This document shows positions 56,824-64,000 of a stretch of 64,000 bases of DNA, piece after piece. Position 1 is the first letter of the stretch, and every line of letters begins with the position of its first letter. Source of the DNA: Staphylococcus durrellii (GTDB lineage Bacteria; Bacillota; Bacilli; Staphylococcales; Staphylococcaceae); contig NZ_JADIIO010000001.1 in NCBI RefSeq assembly GCF_015594545.1, positions 186,001 through 250,000 on the forward strand, written 5' to 3'. Position numbers and translations under genes: made by a program. The notes under the pieces are model-generated. The model made no database searches, was not told the origin of the DNA, and was given only the letters and a program-made list of their open reading frames with translations.

Positions 56824-58008
56824 TTAGCGTACATATTCAAATATACCAGCAGCGCCCATGCCGACACCGATACACATCGTTACCATGCCATACTTTGAGT
56901 CGGGACGCTTTTTCATTTCGGATAATAGGCGACCTGTTAACATTGCTCCTGTAGCACCTAATGGATGTCCTAATGCGATAGCACCACCGTTAACATTTGT
57001 TTTTTCTGTATCTAATCCAGTTTCTCTAATTGAAGCAAGTGTTTGAGAAGCAAAAGCTTCATTTAACTCTGTTAAATCAATATCTTCAATAGATAAGCCA
57101 CTTTCTTTTAGAACTTCTGGAATAGCGTAAGCAGGACCAATGCCCATAAGTTTAGGATCGACCCCGACTGCTTTAAAACCAACAAAACGGGCAATTGGAG
57201 TCACGCCTAATTCTTTAACCTTTTCTCCAGACATGAGTACCACAAAACCGCTACCATCCGTTAATGGTGCCGAAGTTCCTGCAGTTACCGTGCCGTCAGC
57301 CTTAAATATTGTACGTAATTGTGCTAAGTCATCGATATTAGTGTCGGGACGTATCATTTCATCTGTCTTGAATTGGGCTTTAGTTACTACGGGTCCATTA
57401 CTGTCATAACTCACATCATTAACTTCGATAGGTATAATTTCATCATCAAATTTATTGGCATCTTGTGCGACTTTTGCGCGTTGATGGCTTTGTACGGCAT
57501 ATGCATCTTGATCTTCGCGTGAAACTTTATATGTTTCTGCAACCATTTCTGCTGTGAAGCCCATAGGGTAAGAAACACCTCGGTCTTCATCTTGTAAAGT
57601 TGGGTTGTTCGTTGGTTCATTGCCGCCCATAGGCACTGCGCTCATTAATTCAACGCCACCGGCAACTAATATGTCGCCTTGACCTGCTTTAATTTGATTC
57701 GCCGCAGTTGCGATCGTTTGTAATCCTGAAGAGCAGTAACGATTTACCGTTTGACCAGGTACACTATCTGGCATACCTGCTAGTAGAGCGATTGTGCGTG
57801 CAACATTTTGGCCTTGTAAACCTTCAGGGAAGGCATTACCGACGATAACATCTTCAACCATGCTTGGATCGAATTGACCATCTACACGATCAAGCACTCC
57901 TTTTAACACTTGTGCTGCTACGTCATCAGGTCTGTCATGGAACATGGCACCTCCCTTAGCCTTACTTGCTGCCGAACGACCATAAGCTACGATATATGCG
58001 TCTCGCAT
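56824..58008 (-). CDS. fadA: Acetyl-CoA acyltransferase (thiolase)
   Basis: A 394-residue thiolase that cleaves 3-ketoacyl-CoA to acetyl-CoA and a shortened acyl-CoA. Catalytic residues: Cys92 ([11 protein letters not shown]), His348 ([11 protein letters not shown]) and Cys379 ([11 protein letters not shown]). It is the last gene of the fadXEDBA-like operon, 31 bp after fadB, with an AGAGAAGAGAGGA site before the ATG. Confidence 0.93.
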   Translation of the reverse strand: MRDAYIVAYGRSAASKAKGGAMFHDRPDDVAAQVLKGVLDRVDGQFDPSMVEDVIVGNAFPEGLQGQNVARTIALLAGMPDSVPGQTVNRYCSSGLQTIATAANQIKAGQGDILVAGGVELMSAVPMGGNEPTNNPTLQDEDRGVSYPMGFTAEMVAETYKVSREDQDAYAVQSHQRAKVAQDANKFDDEIIPIEVNDVSYDSNGPVVTKAQFKTDEMIRPDTNIDDLAQLRTIFKADGTVTAGTSAPLTDGSGFVVLMSGEKVKELGVTPIARFVGFKAVGVDPKLMGIGPAYAIPEVLKESGLSIEDIDLTELNEAFASQTLASIRETGLDTEKTNVNGGAIALGHPLGATGAMLTGRLLSEMKKRPDSKYGMVTMCIGVGMGAAGIFEYVR

Positions 58009-58039
58009 TTCACTTCATCCTCTCTTCTCTTACTTATAA

Positions 58040-60295
58040 TTAGTTGCGTAATGGTTTGCCATTTTTTAACATATGAGAAATTCTGTCATACGTTTTACTA
58101 TTTTGCAGTAGTTCAACAAATCCAGCTCTTTCTAAATTTTGTAAGTAGCGTTGATTCACATAGGTATTTCGTGGTAAATCTCCACCAGCTAAGATGTCTG
58201 CGATTTTAAGCGTGATTTCATAATCATAATCACTAATAAAATGACCTAATCGTTGTGCATCTAGTTGACCTTGTGCCAATGCTTTAAAGTCTTTACCTAG
58301 GGCGATAAAGTTTTCTTTAGGTGCAGGCATATAGTTCGTTTCAGATTCATAACGTGCTCTTTTTAGAGCGATTTCGATACGTTTTTCTTTATTCATAATG
58401 ATTGTGTCAGTTTCTTTTAAATAGCCATATCTTACTGCTTCATGAGCATTCGTTGCGACTTTAGCCAAGCCAATGTTCATTAATATTTTACTCATTGTAG
58501 CTTGTTTGTCGTCATTTTGATGTGAACTGCTCAATACTCTTGTAGCTAACTCTGCAAGTCCGCCACCACTTGGTAATAAACCTACACCCGTTTCAACTAA
58601 ACCGATATAAGTTTCGCTGTAAGCTACGACGAAAGGGGAATGCATTACGAGTTCGCAACCGCCACCTAAAGTTTTACCTTGTGTCGCAGTGACGATAGGT
58701 TTAAGTGCGTATTTTAAGCGACTAAATACGTAATGTAGTCTTTCTACTGCAGGTTTAACTTGAGACTCTACGGCACCGTCTTCATGTGCTTTTTTCATCA
58801 TAAACAAGTTAGCACCGACACTAAAGTTATTACCATCAGCATAAATAACCATGCTTGTATAATCGCCATTTTCTAAAGTATCAATAGCATCATTTAACTC
58901 TTCAACAAATTCATTTGTTATGACGTTATTTTTACTTTGTAGTTTTAATAATAATTGGTCTTTATTAGCTACTGACAAATTTGAATCTTGTTTATTCCAT
59001 ACTTCACTATCGATAAAGTTAGAAACATCAGTTACGCGTTCTATAGATTCATTTTCAGCATAGAATGAACCTTGTTGAGATTCGACCCATTCTGGTAAGT
59101 CACCAATTTCTTGTTTGATACATTCTTTAACTCGATCGAATCCCATTAAATCCCATAGTTGGAAGGGCCCTTTTTTCCAATTGAAGCCCCAAACGATAGC
59201 GCGGTCTATATCTTTAAAATCGGCGGCAGCCTTTGGAACGTTAATTGCCGCATAATAGAAATTATTTCTTAATGTTTCCCATAAAAATTTACCGGCATCG
59301 TCAGTTGCGTTAAAAATAACGTCTAAGTTATGAGCTAAATCTTTACTGAATTGGCCTAATATATCGAATGTAGGCTGCTGTGGTTCTACATATTCGTTTT
59401 GTTCAGGATCTAAAACAAGACGTTGTTTGTTAACTTTTTTATAGAAGCCTTGATTTGTTTTACGGCCTAATGCACCCGCTTCGAATAGTTTTTTACTTAA
59501 TTGTACTTCTTTAAAGTAAGGCTGTTCTTCAGGTACTTGGCGCATACCTTCCGCAACGGTTTGGGCGATATCAAGTCCAACTAGGTCTGTTAGCCCGTAA
59601 GTACCTGTGTTAGGTCTACCGATAACGCGACCAGTCAGAGCGTCGATTTCAGTTATAGAGAAGCCTTGCTGTTCTGCTCTGTACATAACATCGTTCATAG
59701 AATGTGTGCCAACTCTATTTGCTACGAAGCCTGCCACATCGTTTGCTACGACAGTACCTTTACCGAGTATTTCTTCCGCAAAGGATTTAACATTCTCAAT
59801 AATAGAGTTTGCAGTATGTTCATTAGGAATAATTTCCGCTAATTTCATAATGCGTGGCGGATTAAAGAAATGTAATCCTAAAAATCTCTGTCTAGCATCG
59901 TCACTGAATGCTTGTGCAATCGATTCGATAGGGATACCAGAAGTATTCGTTGCGAAAATGGCTCCTTCTTTCGCATTTTGCTGAACTTGTTTCCATATTT
60001 GATGTTTTACCTCTAAATCTTCTTTTACGGCTTCGATATAAATGTCAGCATCATCATTAGCTAAATCGTCTTGAAAATTGCCATAAGTCAAATTAGAAGC
60101 GTAATCTAAATCAAATAACATGGGTCTTTTTTTGTTAGTAATAGTGTCGTATGCTTTTTTTGAAATTTTGTTAGGATCGTTCTCATCAATTACGATATCT
60201 AACAATTTTACTTTCAAACCAGCATTTACGAATAGGGCAGCGATTTGACTCCCCATTGTGCCAGCACCTAATACAGTAGCTTTGCGTATAGTCAT
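58040..60295 (-). CDS. fadB: 3-hydroxyacyl-CoA dehydrogenase/enoyl-CoA hydratase
   Basis: A 751-residue bifunctional beta-oxidation enzyme. The NAD-binding domain comes first (VLGAGTMGSQIAALFVNAGL), followed by 3HCDH C-terminal domains with GFVANRVGTHSMNDVMY. The enoyl-CoA hydratase/isomerase-like domain is at the C-terminal side (about 470-640; GNNFSVGANL, GKTLGGGCEL, LVETGVGLLPSGGGLAEL). This order is the reverse of E. coli FadB but normal for Bacillus FadN and staphylococcal FadB. A GGAGGT site precedes the ATG. Confidence 0.93.
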   Translation of the reverse strand: MTIRKATVLGAGTMGSQIAALFVNAGLKVKLLDIVIDENDPNKISKKAYDTITNKKRPMLFDLDYASNLTYGNFQDDLANDDADIYIEAVKEDLEVKHQIWKQVQQNAKEGAIFATNTSGIPIESIAQAFSDDARQRFLGLHFFNPPRIMKLAEIIPNEHTANSIIENVKSFAEEILGKGTVVANDVAGFVANRVGTHSMNDVMYRAEQQGFSITEIDALTGRVIGRPNTGTYGLTDLVGLDIAQTVAEGMRQVPEEQPYFKEVQLSKKLFEAGALGRKTNQGFYKKVNKQRLVLDPEQNEYVEPQQPTFDILGQFSKDLAHNLDVIFNATDDAGKFLWETLRNNFYYAAINVPKAAADFKDIDRAIVWGFNWKKGPFQLWDLMGFDRVKECIKQEIGDLPEWVESQQGSFYAENESIERVTDVSNFIDSEVWNKQDSNLSVANKDQLLLKLQSKNNVITNEFVEELNDAIDTLENGDYTSMVIYADGNNFSVGANLFMMKKAHEDGAVESQVKPAVERLHYVFSRLKYALKPIVTATQGKTLGGGCELVMHSPFVVAYSETYIGLVETGVGLLPSGGGLAELATRVLSSSHQNDDKQATMSKILMNIGLAKVATNAHEAVRYGYLKETDTIIMNKEKRIEIALKRARYESETNYMPAPKENFIALGKDFKALAQGQLDAQRLGHFISDYDYEITLKIADILAGGDLPRNTYVNQRYLQNLERAGFVELLQNSKTYDRISHMLKNGKPLRN

Positions 60296-60332
60296 ATAAA
60301 TACCTCCAAGTAATTAATAATCGGTCATATTA

Positions 60333-61538
60333 TTAGATAAATGCAGAGTCTCCAGTAAGTGCTCTACCGATAACTAAAGCATTTACTTCATGTGTACCCT
60401 CATATGTGTAAATTGCTTCTGCGTCTGAGAAAAATCGTGCGATGTCGTATTCGGCTAAAATCCCATTACCACCTGTAATGCCACGTCCCATAGCAGCGGA
60501 TTCTCTGAAACGTAATGAATTCATCATCTTAGCAGTGGAAGTTGCTACTTCATCATATTCTCCATTAGCTTGCATGCGTGCAAGTTGTGCTGAAATAGAC
60601 ATAGCATGTGAAAGGTTGCCTTGCATCATGGCTAATTTTTCTTGGATTAATTGGAATTTACTGATTTCTTTACCGAATTGTTTACGTTCTTTAACATATT
60701 TTAGTGTGGCACGTAATGCACCGGCGATAGCGCCAGTAGACATATAAGCTACACCAGCACGTGTTGAGTAAAGTATTTTTGCTACATCTTTGAACCCGTT
60801 AATATTTTGTAAACGTTCTTGTTCTTCAACGACGACGTTTGTAAGTTTGATATGAGCGTTAGGAACAATCTTAAGCGCGATTTTATTTTGGATAATATCA
60901 ATATCTACGCCTGCTTGTTCTGGACGAATGATAAAACATTTTGGTTTTTTAGTTTCGGTATCGACGGCAAACACTGGAATAACGTCTGACAAGTGTGCGC
61001 CACCAATCCATTTCTTTTCGCCATTTAAGACCCATTTATCGCCGTCTTTTTGTGCTGTTGTTTCTAATCCGCCGGCAACGTCAGAACCGTGATTAGGTTC
61101 AGTTAAAGCAAAGCAAGTACGTAATTCATGTGATTGTAATTTTGGGACATAATAGGCAACTTGCTCTTTGCTGCCACCGAATAAGAAAGTGTTATGCCCT
61201 AAACCTTGGTGTACACCTAACAAGGTCACGAGTGAAACGTCAAATCTCGCTACAGTATAAGATAGAAAAAATTGGAACATTTGGCTTGTCGTTTTTGCAT
61301 CGCCACGGCCTTCGAACAGTAGGGGATTATTAAAGTAATCTAGTTTCCCTAATTCTTCGAAGAATCCTTCAGGAATAGTAGCATTAGCCCAATGATCATT
61401 GATTGAATCGCGATAATTATTTTCTAACATGTCATTTAACTGTTTTAAAAACTTAACTTCACCTTCAGTTAATTCTTTAGATATATTTAACGTATCTTCT
61501 GGGTATAACTCTTTTAATAATTCACTTTTTGTAGACAT
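60333..61538 (-). CDS. fadD: Acyl-CoA dehydrogenase
   Basis: A 401-residue flavin acyl-CoA dehydrogenase performing the first beta-oxidation step. Motifs: CFALTEPNHGSDVAGG, WVLNGEKKWIGGA and the C-terminal YEGTHEVNALVIGRALTG. The EPNHGSD and late Glu pattern resembles the glutaryl-CoA dehydrogenase-like branch. The symbol follows the S. aureus fad naming, where fadD is the dehydrogenase. GGAGGT precedes the ATG and a cre site lies 25 bp further up. Confidence 0.9.
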   Translation of the reverse strand: MSTKSELLKELYPEDTLNISKELTEGEVKFLKQLNDMLENNYRDSINDHWANATIPEGFFEELGKLDYFNNPLLFEGRGDAKTTSQMFQFFLSYTVARFDVSLVTLLGVHQGLGHNTFLFGGSKEQVAYYVPKLQSHELRTCFALTEPNHGSDVAGGLETTAQKDGDKWVLNGEKKWIGGAHLSDVIPVFAVDTETKKPKCFIIRPEQAGVDIDIIQNKIALKIVPNAHIKLTNVVVEEQERLQNINGFKDVAKILYSTRAGVAYMSTGAIAGALRATLKYVKERKQFGKEISKFQLIQEKLAMMQGNLSHAMSISAQLARMQANGEYDEVATSTAKMMNSLRFRESAAMGRGITGGNGILAEYDIARFFSDAEAIYTYEGTHEVNALVIGRALTGDSAFI

Positions 61539-61562
61539 AGTAAAACCTCCAATAATTATATG

Positions 61563-61576
61563 TGATAGCGCTTACA
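61563..61576 (+). promoter_or_regulatory. CcpA cre site upstream of the acyl-CoA dehydrogenase gene
   Basis: TGATAGCGCTTACA matches TGWNANCGNTNWCA at every fixed position. It sits in the 83-bp gap between fadE and fadD, so it may act on an internal promoter or as a roadblock within the operon. Confidence 0.7.
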
Positions 61577-61621
61577 AAAGTTGGTAAAAAAATTTGCTTG
61601 CTACGTACAGCGACTTATGTG

Positions 61622-63145
61622 CTATGCTAATTCATCCTCTTGATGCAATTTTTTAGCCTTTTCATTCATACGTTCTTGTAATGCGAGTTTATCTGGCTTA
61701 GATGTTGAGTTCAACGGCATATGGTTAATGTTTAAATACATTCTAGGTATTTTATAGCTACCTAGTTTTTCACGTGCATAGCTGTCTAATTTTGCTTCGA
61801 AATCAGCGTCATCTTCTGTTAAGACGACTGCAGCCGATACGGATTCACCGTATTTAGGACTTGTGAAGCCTATAACAACACATTGTGCAACTAATGGATG
61901 TTCTGATAGCACAGCTTCAACTTCAGAAGGCAGTACGTTTTCTCCACCTGTAATAATCATTTCTTTTTTACGGTCAACGATGTAAATATCACCATCTTCG
62001 TCGATCTTAGCGAGGTCTCCAGTTAGAAAGAAGTCATCATGGAAACTTTTAGTAGTGATTTCAGGCTTGTTCCAATATCCTGGCGTAACGTTGTTACCTC
62101 TTACACCAAGCTCACCAATTTCCCCTGGTCCAACTTCATTAAAATCATCATCAAAAATGCGTATATCTGAAAAAATAACAGGATGTCCAATCGACTTAGG
62201 TTTAATTTTTGAGTTGTTAACAGTATTTACAGAAACGATAGGAGCTTCAGTTAAGCCATAGCCGTTAATAAGGTCAATGTTCATATCAAGAAGTTTGGCC
62301 TGTACTGCTGGTAGCGGAGGTGATCCGCCCTGAATTAAATAACGTGTACTTTGATAAGCTGCTGGATTGAAATTATCAGCCACGAGCATTGCGTATAACA
62401 TTGTTGGAATAAGTAACATATAGTCGGGTTTATATTCCATCATGAGATTATTAAGTTCTTCAGCGTTAAAATAACGTTGTAAAACTAAAGTGCCGCCATT
62501 AAATAATGCTGGTATCGTTAAATCGTTAAAACCAAACACGTGAAACAGCGGTAAAGCTACGATTGTCAAATCTGTAGGATAAGTAGGGTGTGTATGATTT
62601 AAGATAATACCGTTACTAACAAATGAATCGTGTGAAAACATTACGCCTTTAGGTACGCCCGTAGTACCACTGGTATATAATAAAGATGCTAAATCGTCAC
62701 CTTGTAATTCTACACTTTCGAATATATTGTGATGTGAAGGATCAACAATACTGTTATATTCAGATGAGTTTATATCCATATATAATAAAGATTCATCTAC
62801 TTTAGTTAGTGATGATAGATGTTTTGTTTCGTAAAATATCTTTTTAACGCCTGAATCATCCACAACGGTAGAAATTTCTTCTGGGTTTAAACGCCAATTA
62901 ATAGGTAAAAATACAGCACCTAATTTTATAGATGCGAATAATATATCTAAAATTGCAACGTCATTTGGAGCAAATATACCTAAAATATCCCCACGTTTAA
63001 TTCCTTGCTCACCCAAATAAGATGCTAAATTTTCTGCGCGAATATTTAATTGTTGATATGTCCACTCGGTACCTTTAGCTGGATCGATAATTGCAGGTTT
63101 CTCTTCTTCAAAATTAGCTCTCGTCTTAATCCAATCGTAATTCAT
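61622..63145 (-). CDS. fadE: Acyl-CoA synthetase (AMP-forming)
   Basis: A 507-residue ANL-superfamily ligase that activates fatty acids to acyl-CoA. Motifs: LLYTSGTTGVPKGVMFSH (P-loop), NGYGLTEAP (A5), LTGDLAKIDEDGDIYIVDRKKEMIITGGENV (A7-A8) and a C-terminal catalytic-Lys region LNSTSKPDKLAL. The symbol follows S. aureus naming, where fadE is the CoA ligase. It lies 22 bp after fadX in the operon, with AGGGGG before the ATG. Confidence 0.92.
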   Translation of the reverse strand: MNYDWIKTRANFEEEKPAIIDPAKGTEWTYQQLNIRAENLASYLGEQGIKRGDILGIFAPNDVAILDILFASIKLGAVFLPINWRLNPEEISTVVDDSGVKKIFYETKHLSSLTKVDESLLYMDINSSEYNSIVDPSHHNIFESVELQGDDLASLLYTSGTTGVPKGVMFSHDSFVSNGIILNHTHPTYPTDLTIVALPLFHVFGFNDLTIPALFNGGTLVLQRYFNAEELNNLMMEYKPDYMLLIPTMLYAMLVADNFNPAAYQSTRYLIQGGSPPLPAVQAKLLDMNIDLINGYGLTEAPIVSVNTVNNSKIKPKSIGHPVIFSDIRIFDDDFNEVGPGEIGELGVRGNNVTPGYWNKPEITTKSFHDDFFLTGDLAKIDEDGDIYIVDRKKEMIITGGENVLPSEVEAVLSEHPLVAQCVVIGFTSPKYGESVSAAVVLTEDDADFEAKLDSYAREKLGSYKIPRMYLNINHMPLNSTSKPDKLALQERMNEKAKKLHQEDELA

Positions 63146-63167
63146 AGTTTATACCCCCTTATATTGG

Positions 63168-64000
63168 TTAACTATTTCTCCCTAACGATTTGTGTAAATT
63201 ACCCCAATGTTCTTGAAACATACTAGCGTCCATTAAACCAATGTCGTTAGGAATAATTGGTTTGAATGACATATTAGCTAATATATCTCGCTCTATGTCT
63301 ACCCCTGGTGCTCTTTCGATTAATTTTAAACCTGAATTTGTAAGTTGGAATACTGCGCGTTCAGTCACATAATATACGGTTTGCCCTTTAGAAAGTGCAT
63401 ATTGGGCATTGAAATCCATATTGCGTACTTCATCTACAAATTTGGTAGGTTTGCCGTCTGCATTAATAACTAATTGATTATGTGCATAATCTAGTTGACC
63501 CCCGACAACTAAAGAGCCAGAAAAAACAATGGTATCGACGGTTTGGCTAATGTCTATAAAGCCACCGCAGCCATTTAATTTATCACCATATGAAGAGACG
63601 TTTACATTGCCGTATTGGTCAATTTCAGCAAAGCTTAAATAGGCAATGTCTAGGCCACCATTGTAAATAAAGTCCCATGTCATTTCGTGACGCATTCGAG
63701 CGCTTAAATTATAATGCATGCCCAAATAGTCATTGCTACCGATATAACCATCAAAGATGCCTGTATCGATATTTAGATGAACTAAATCTCGTACACCTTC
63801 TTCGACTAACAAGTTAGATAATTCGTTATTTATACCAAATCCGATGCTTACGACGTCACCTCGCGTTAAAAATTGTGATGACCTCCTTAAGATAATTTTG
63901 CGTGTGCTCATTTTAATGTATGGTCCAGGCATATTTGGTACTTTATAGTGTCCAGATAGTGCAGGATCATAGTAAGTTTGCACGACTTGTTTATGGTAAT
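63168..64000 (-). CDS. fadX: Acyl-CoA:acetate/3-ketoacid CoA transferase, partial
   Basis: The C-terminal 277 codons are in the window; the frame stays open through the right edge, so a GTG at 63983 is not a credible start. VVSIGFGINNELSNLLVEEG, DYLGMHYNLSARMRHEMTWDF, YLSFAEIDQYGNVNVS and GCGGFIDISQTVDTIVFSGS are typical of the beta half of CoA-transferase family I. It transfers CoA between acyl groups and acetate. First gene of the fad operon as seen here. Confidence 0.88.
   Translation of the reverse strand, partial: YHKQVVQTYYDPALSGHYKVPNMPGPYIKMSTRKIILRRSSQFLTRGDVVSIGFGINNELSNLLVEEGVRDLVHLNIDTGIFDGYIGSNDYLGMHYNLSARMRHEMTWDFIYNGGLDIAYLSFAEIDQYGNVNVSSYGDKLNGCGGFIDISQTVDTIVFSGSLVVGGQLDYAHNQLVINADGKPTKFVDEVRNMDFNAQYALSKGQTVYYVTERAVFQLTNSGLKLIERAPGVDIERDILANMSFKPIIPNDIGLMDASMFQEHWGNLHKSLGRNS

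Overview
The window looks like low-GC staphylococcal chromosome. Marker loci include saePQRS, a Fur-type sstABCD siderophore system, drp35, sceD and ssaA with WalR boxes, a fad beta-oxidation operon, and a blaZ-blaR1-blaI locus. The beta-lactamase is clearly BlaZ-type but differs from S. aureus BlaZ at many positions as I recall that sequence. Together with the large catalase and an ECF sigma factor, this suggests a coagulase-negative species, possibly of the S. saprophyticus/xylosus/arlettae group. The species is an inference. No rRNA, tRNA, insertion sequence, prophage or CRISPR array was seen.

Layout. 1-2.3 kb: a partial flavin-type stress protein on the minus strand, then ybgA-like plus photolyase. 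2.4-8.4 kb: SceD autolysin, YagU-like protein, BCCT osmolyte transporter, and the DUF969-DUF979-pcp operon. 8.4-13.7 kb: Hsp20 under a CtsR box, divergent from saePQRS with a SaeR site, then a dienoyl-CoA-reductase-like SDR and trhO. 14.1-20.9 kb: an amidohydrolase/permease pair, divergent from Fur-box-preceded sstABCD. 21-26.5 kb: small ORFs, DUF488, a decayed DUF4064 copy, an IsaB-like protein with Met/His-rich repeats, an atypical Mur ligase, and an ECF sigma/anti-sigma pair.

26.8-35.5 kb is the most accessory-looking stretch. It holds a two-gene unit (GIY-YIG plus DUF2075 helicase-like protein, then a MazG-type pyrophosphohydrolase) with its own promoter and terminator. This is followed by a DUF4352 lipoprotein/DUF4064 membrane pair, gene remnants, the bla locus with two BlaI operators, and two small membrane-anchored proteins of unknown function.

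35.6-49 kb: arylamine N-acetyltransferase, a large disordered DUF4064 protein, DUF454, a VOC dioxygenase, a frameshifted msrA, a histidine phosphatase, a methyltransferase, an AEC transporter, SsaA, an LPXTG protein, a polytopic membrane protein and Drp35. 49-64 kb: secreted 5'-nucleotidase, a solitary ilvD, an amino-acid permease behind a perfect cre site, HPII-type catalase, and the fadXEDBA operon (fadX runs off the right edge) with a second cre site.

The best candidate for an undescribed system is the GIY-YIG/DUF2075-MazG pair (about 26.87-29.03 kb), by gene logic a possible anti-phage or nucleic-acid/nucleotide surveillance module. Second-tier candidates are the Met/His-repeat IsaB-like protein, the Mur ligase with altered specificity loops, and the DUF969/DUF979/Pcp operon.
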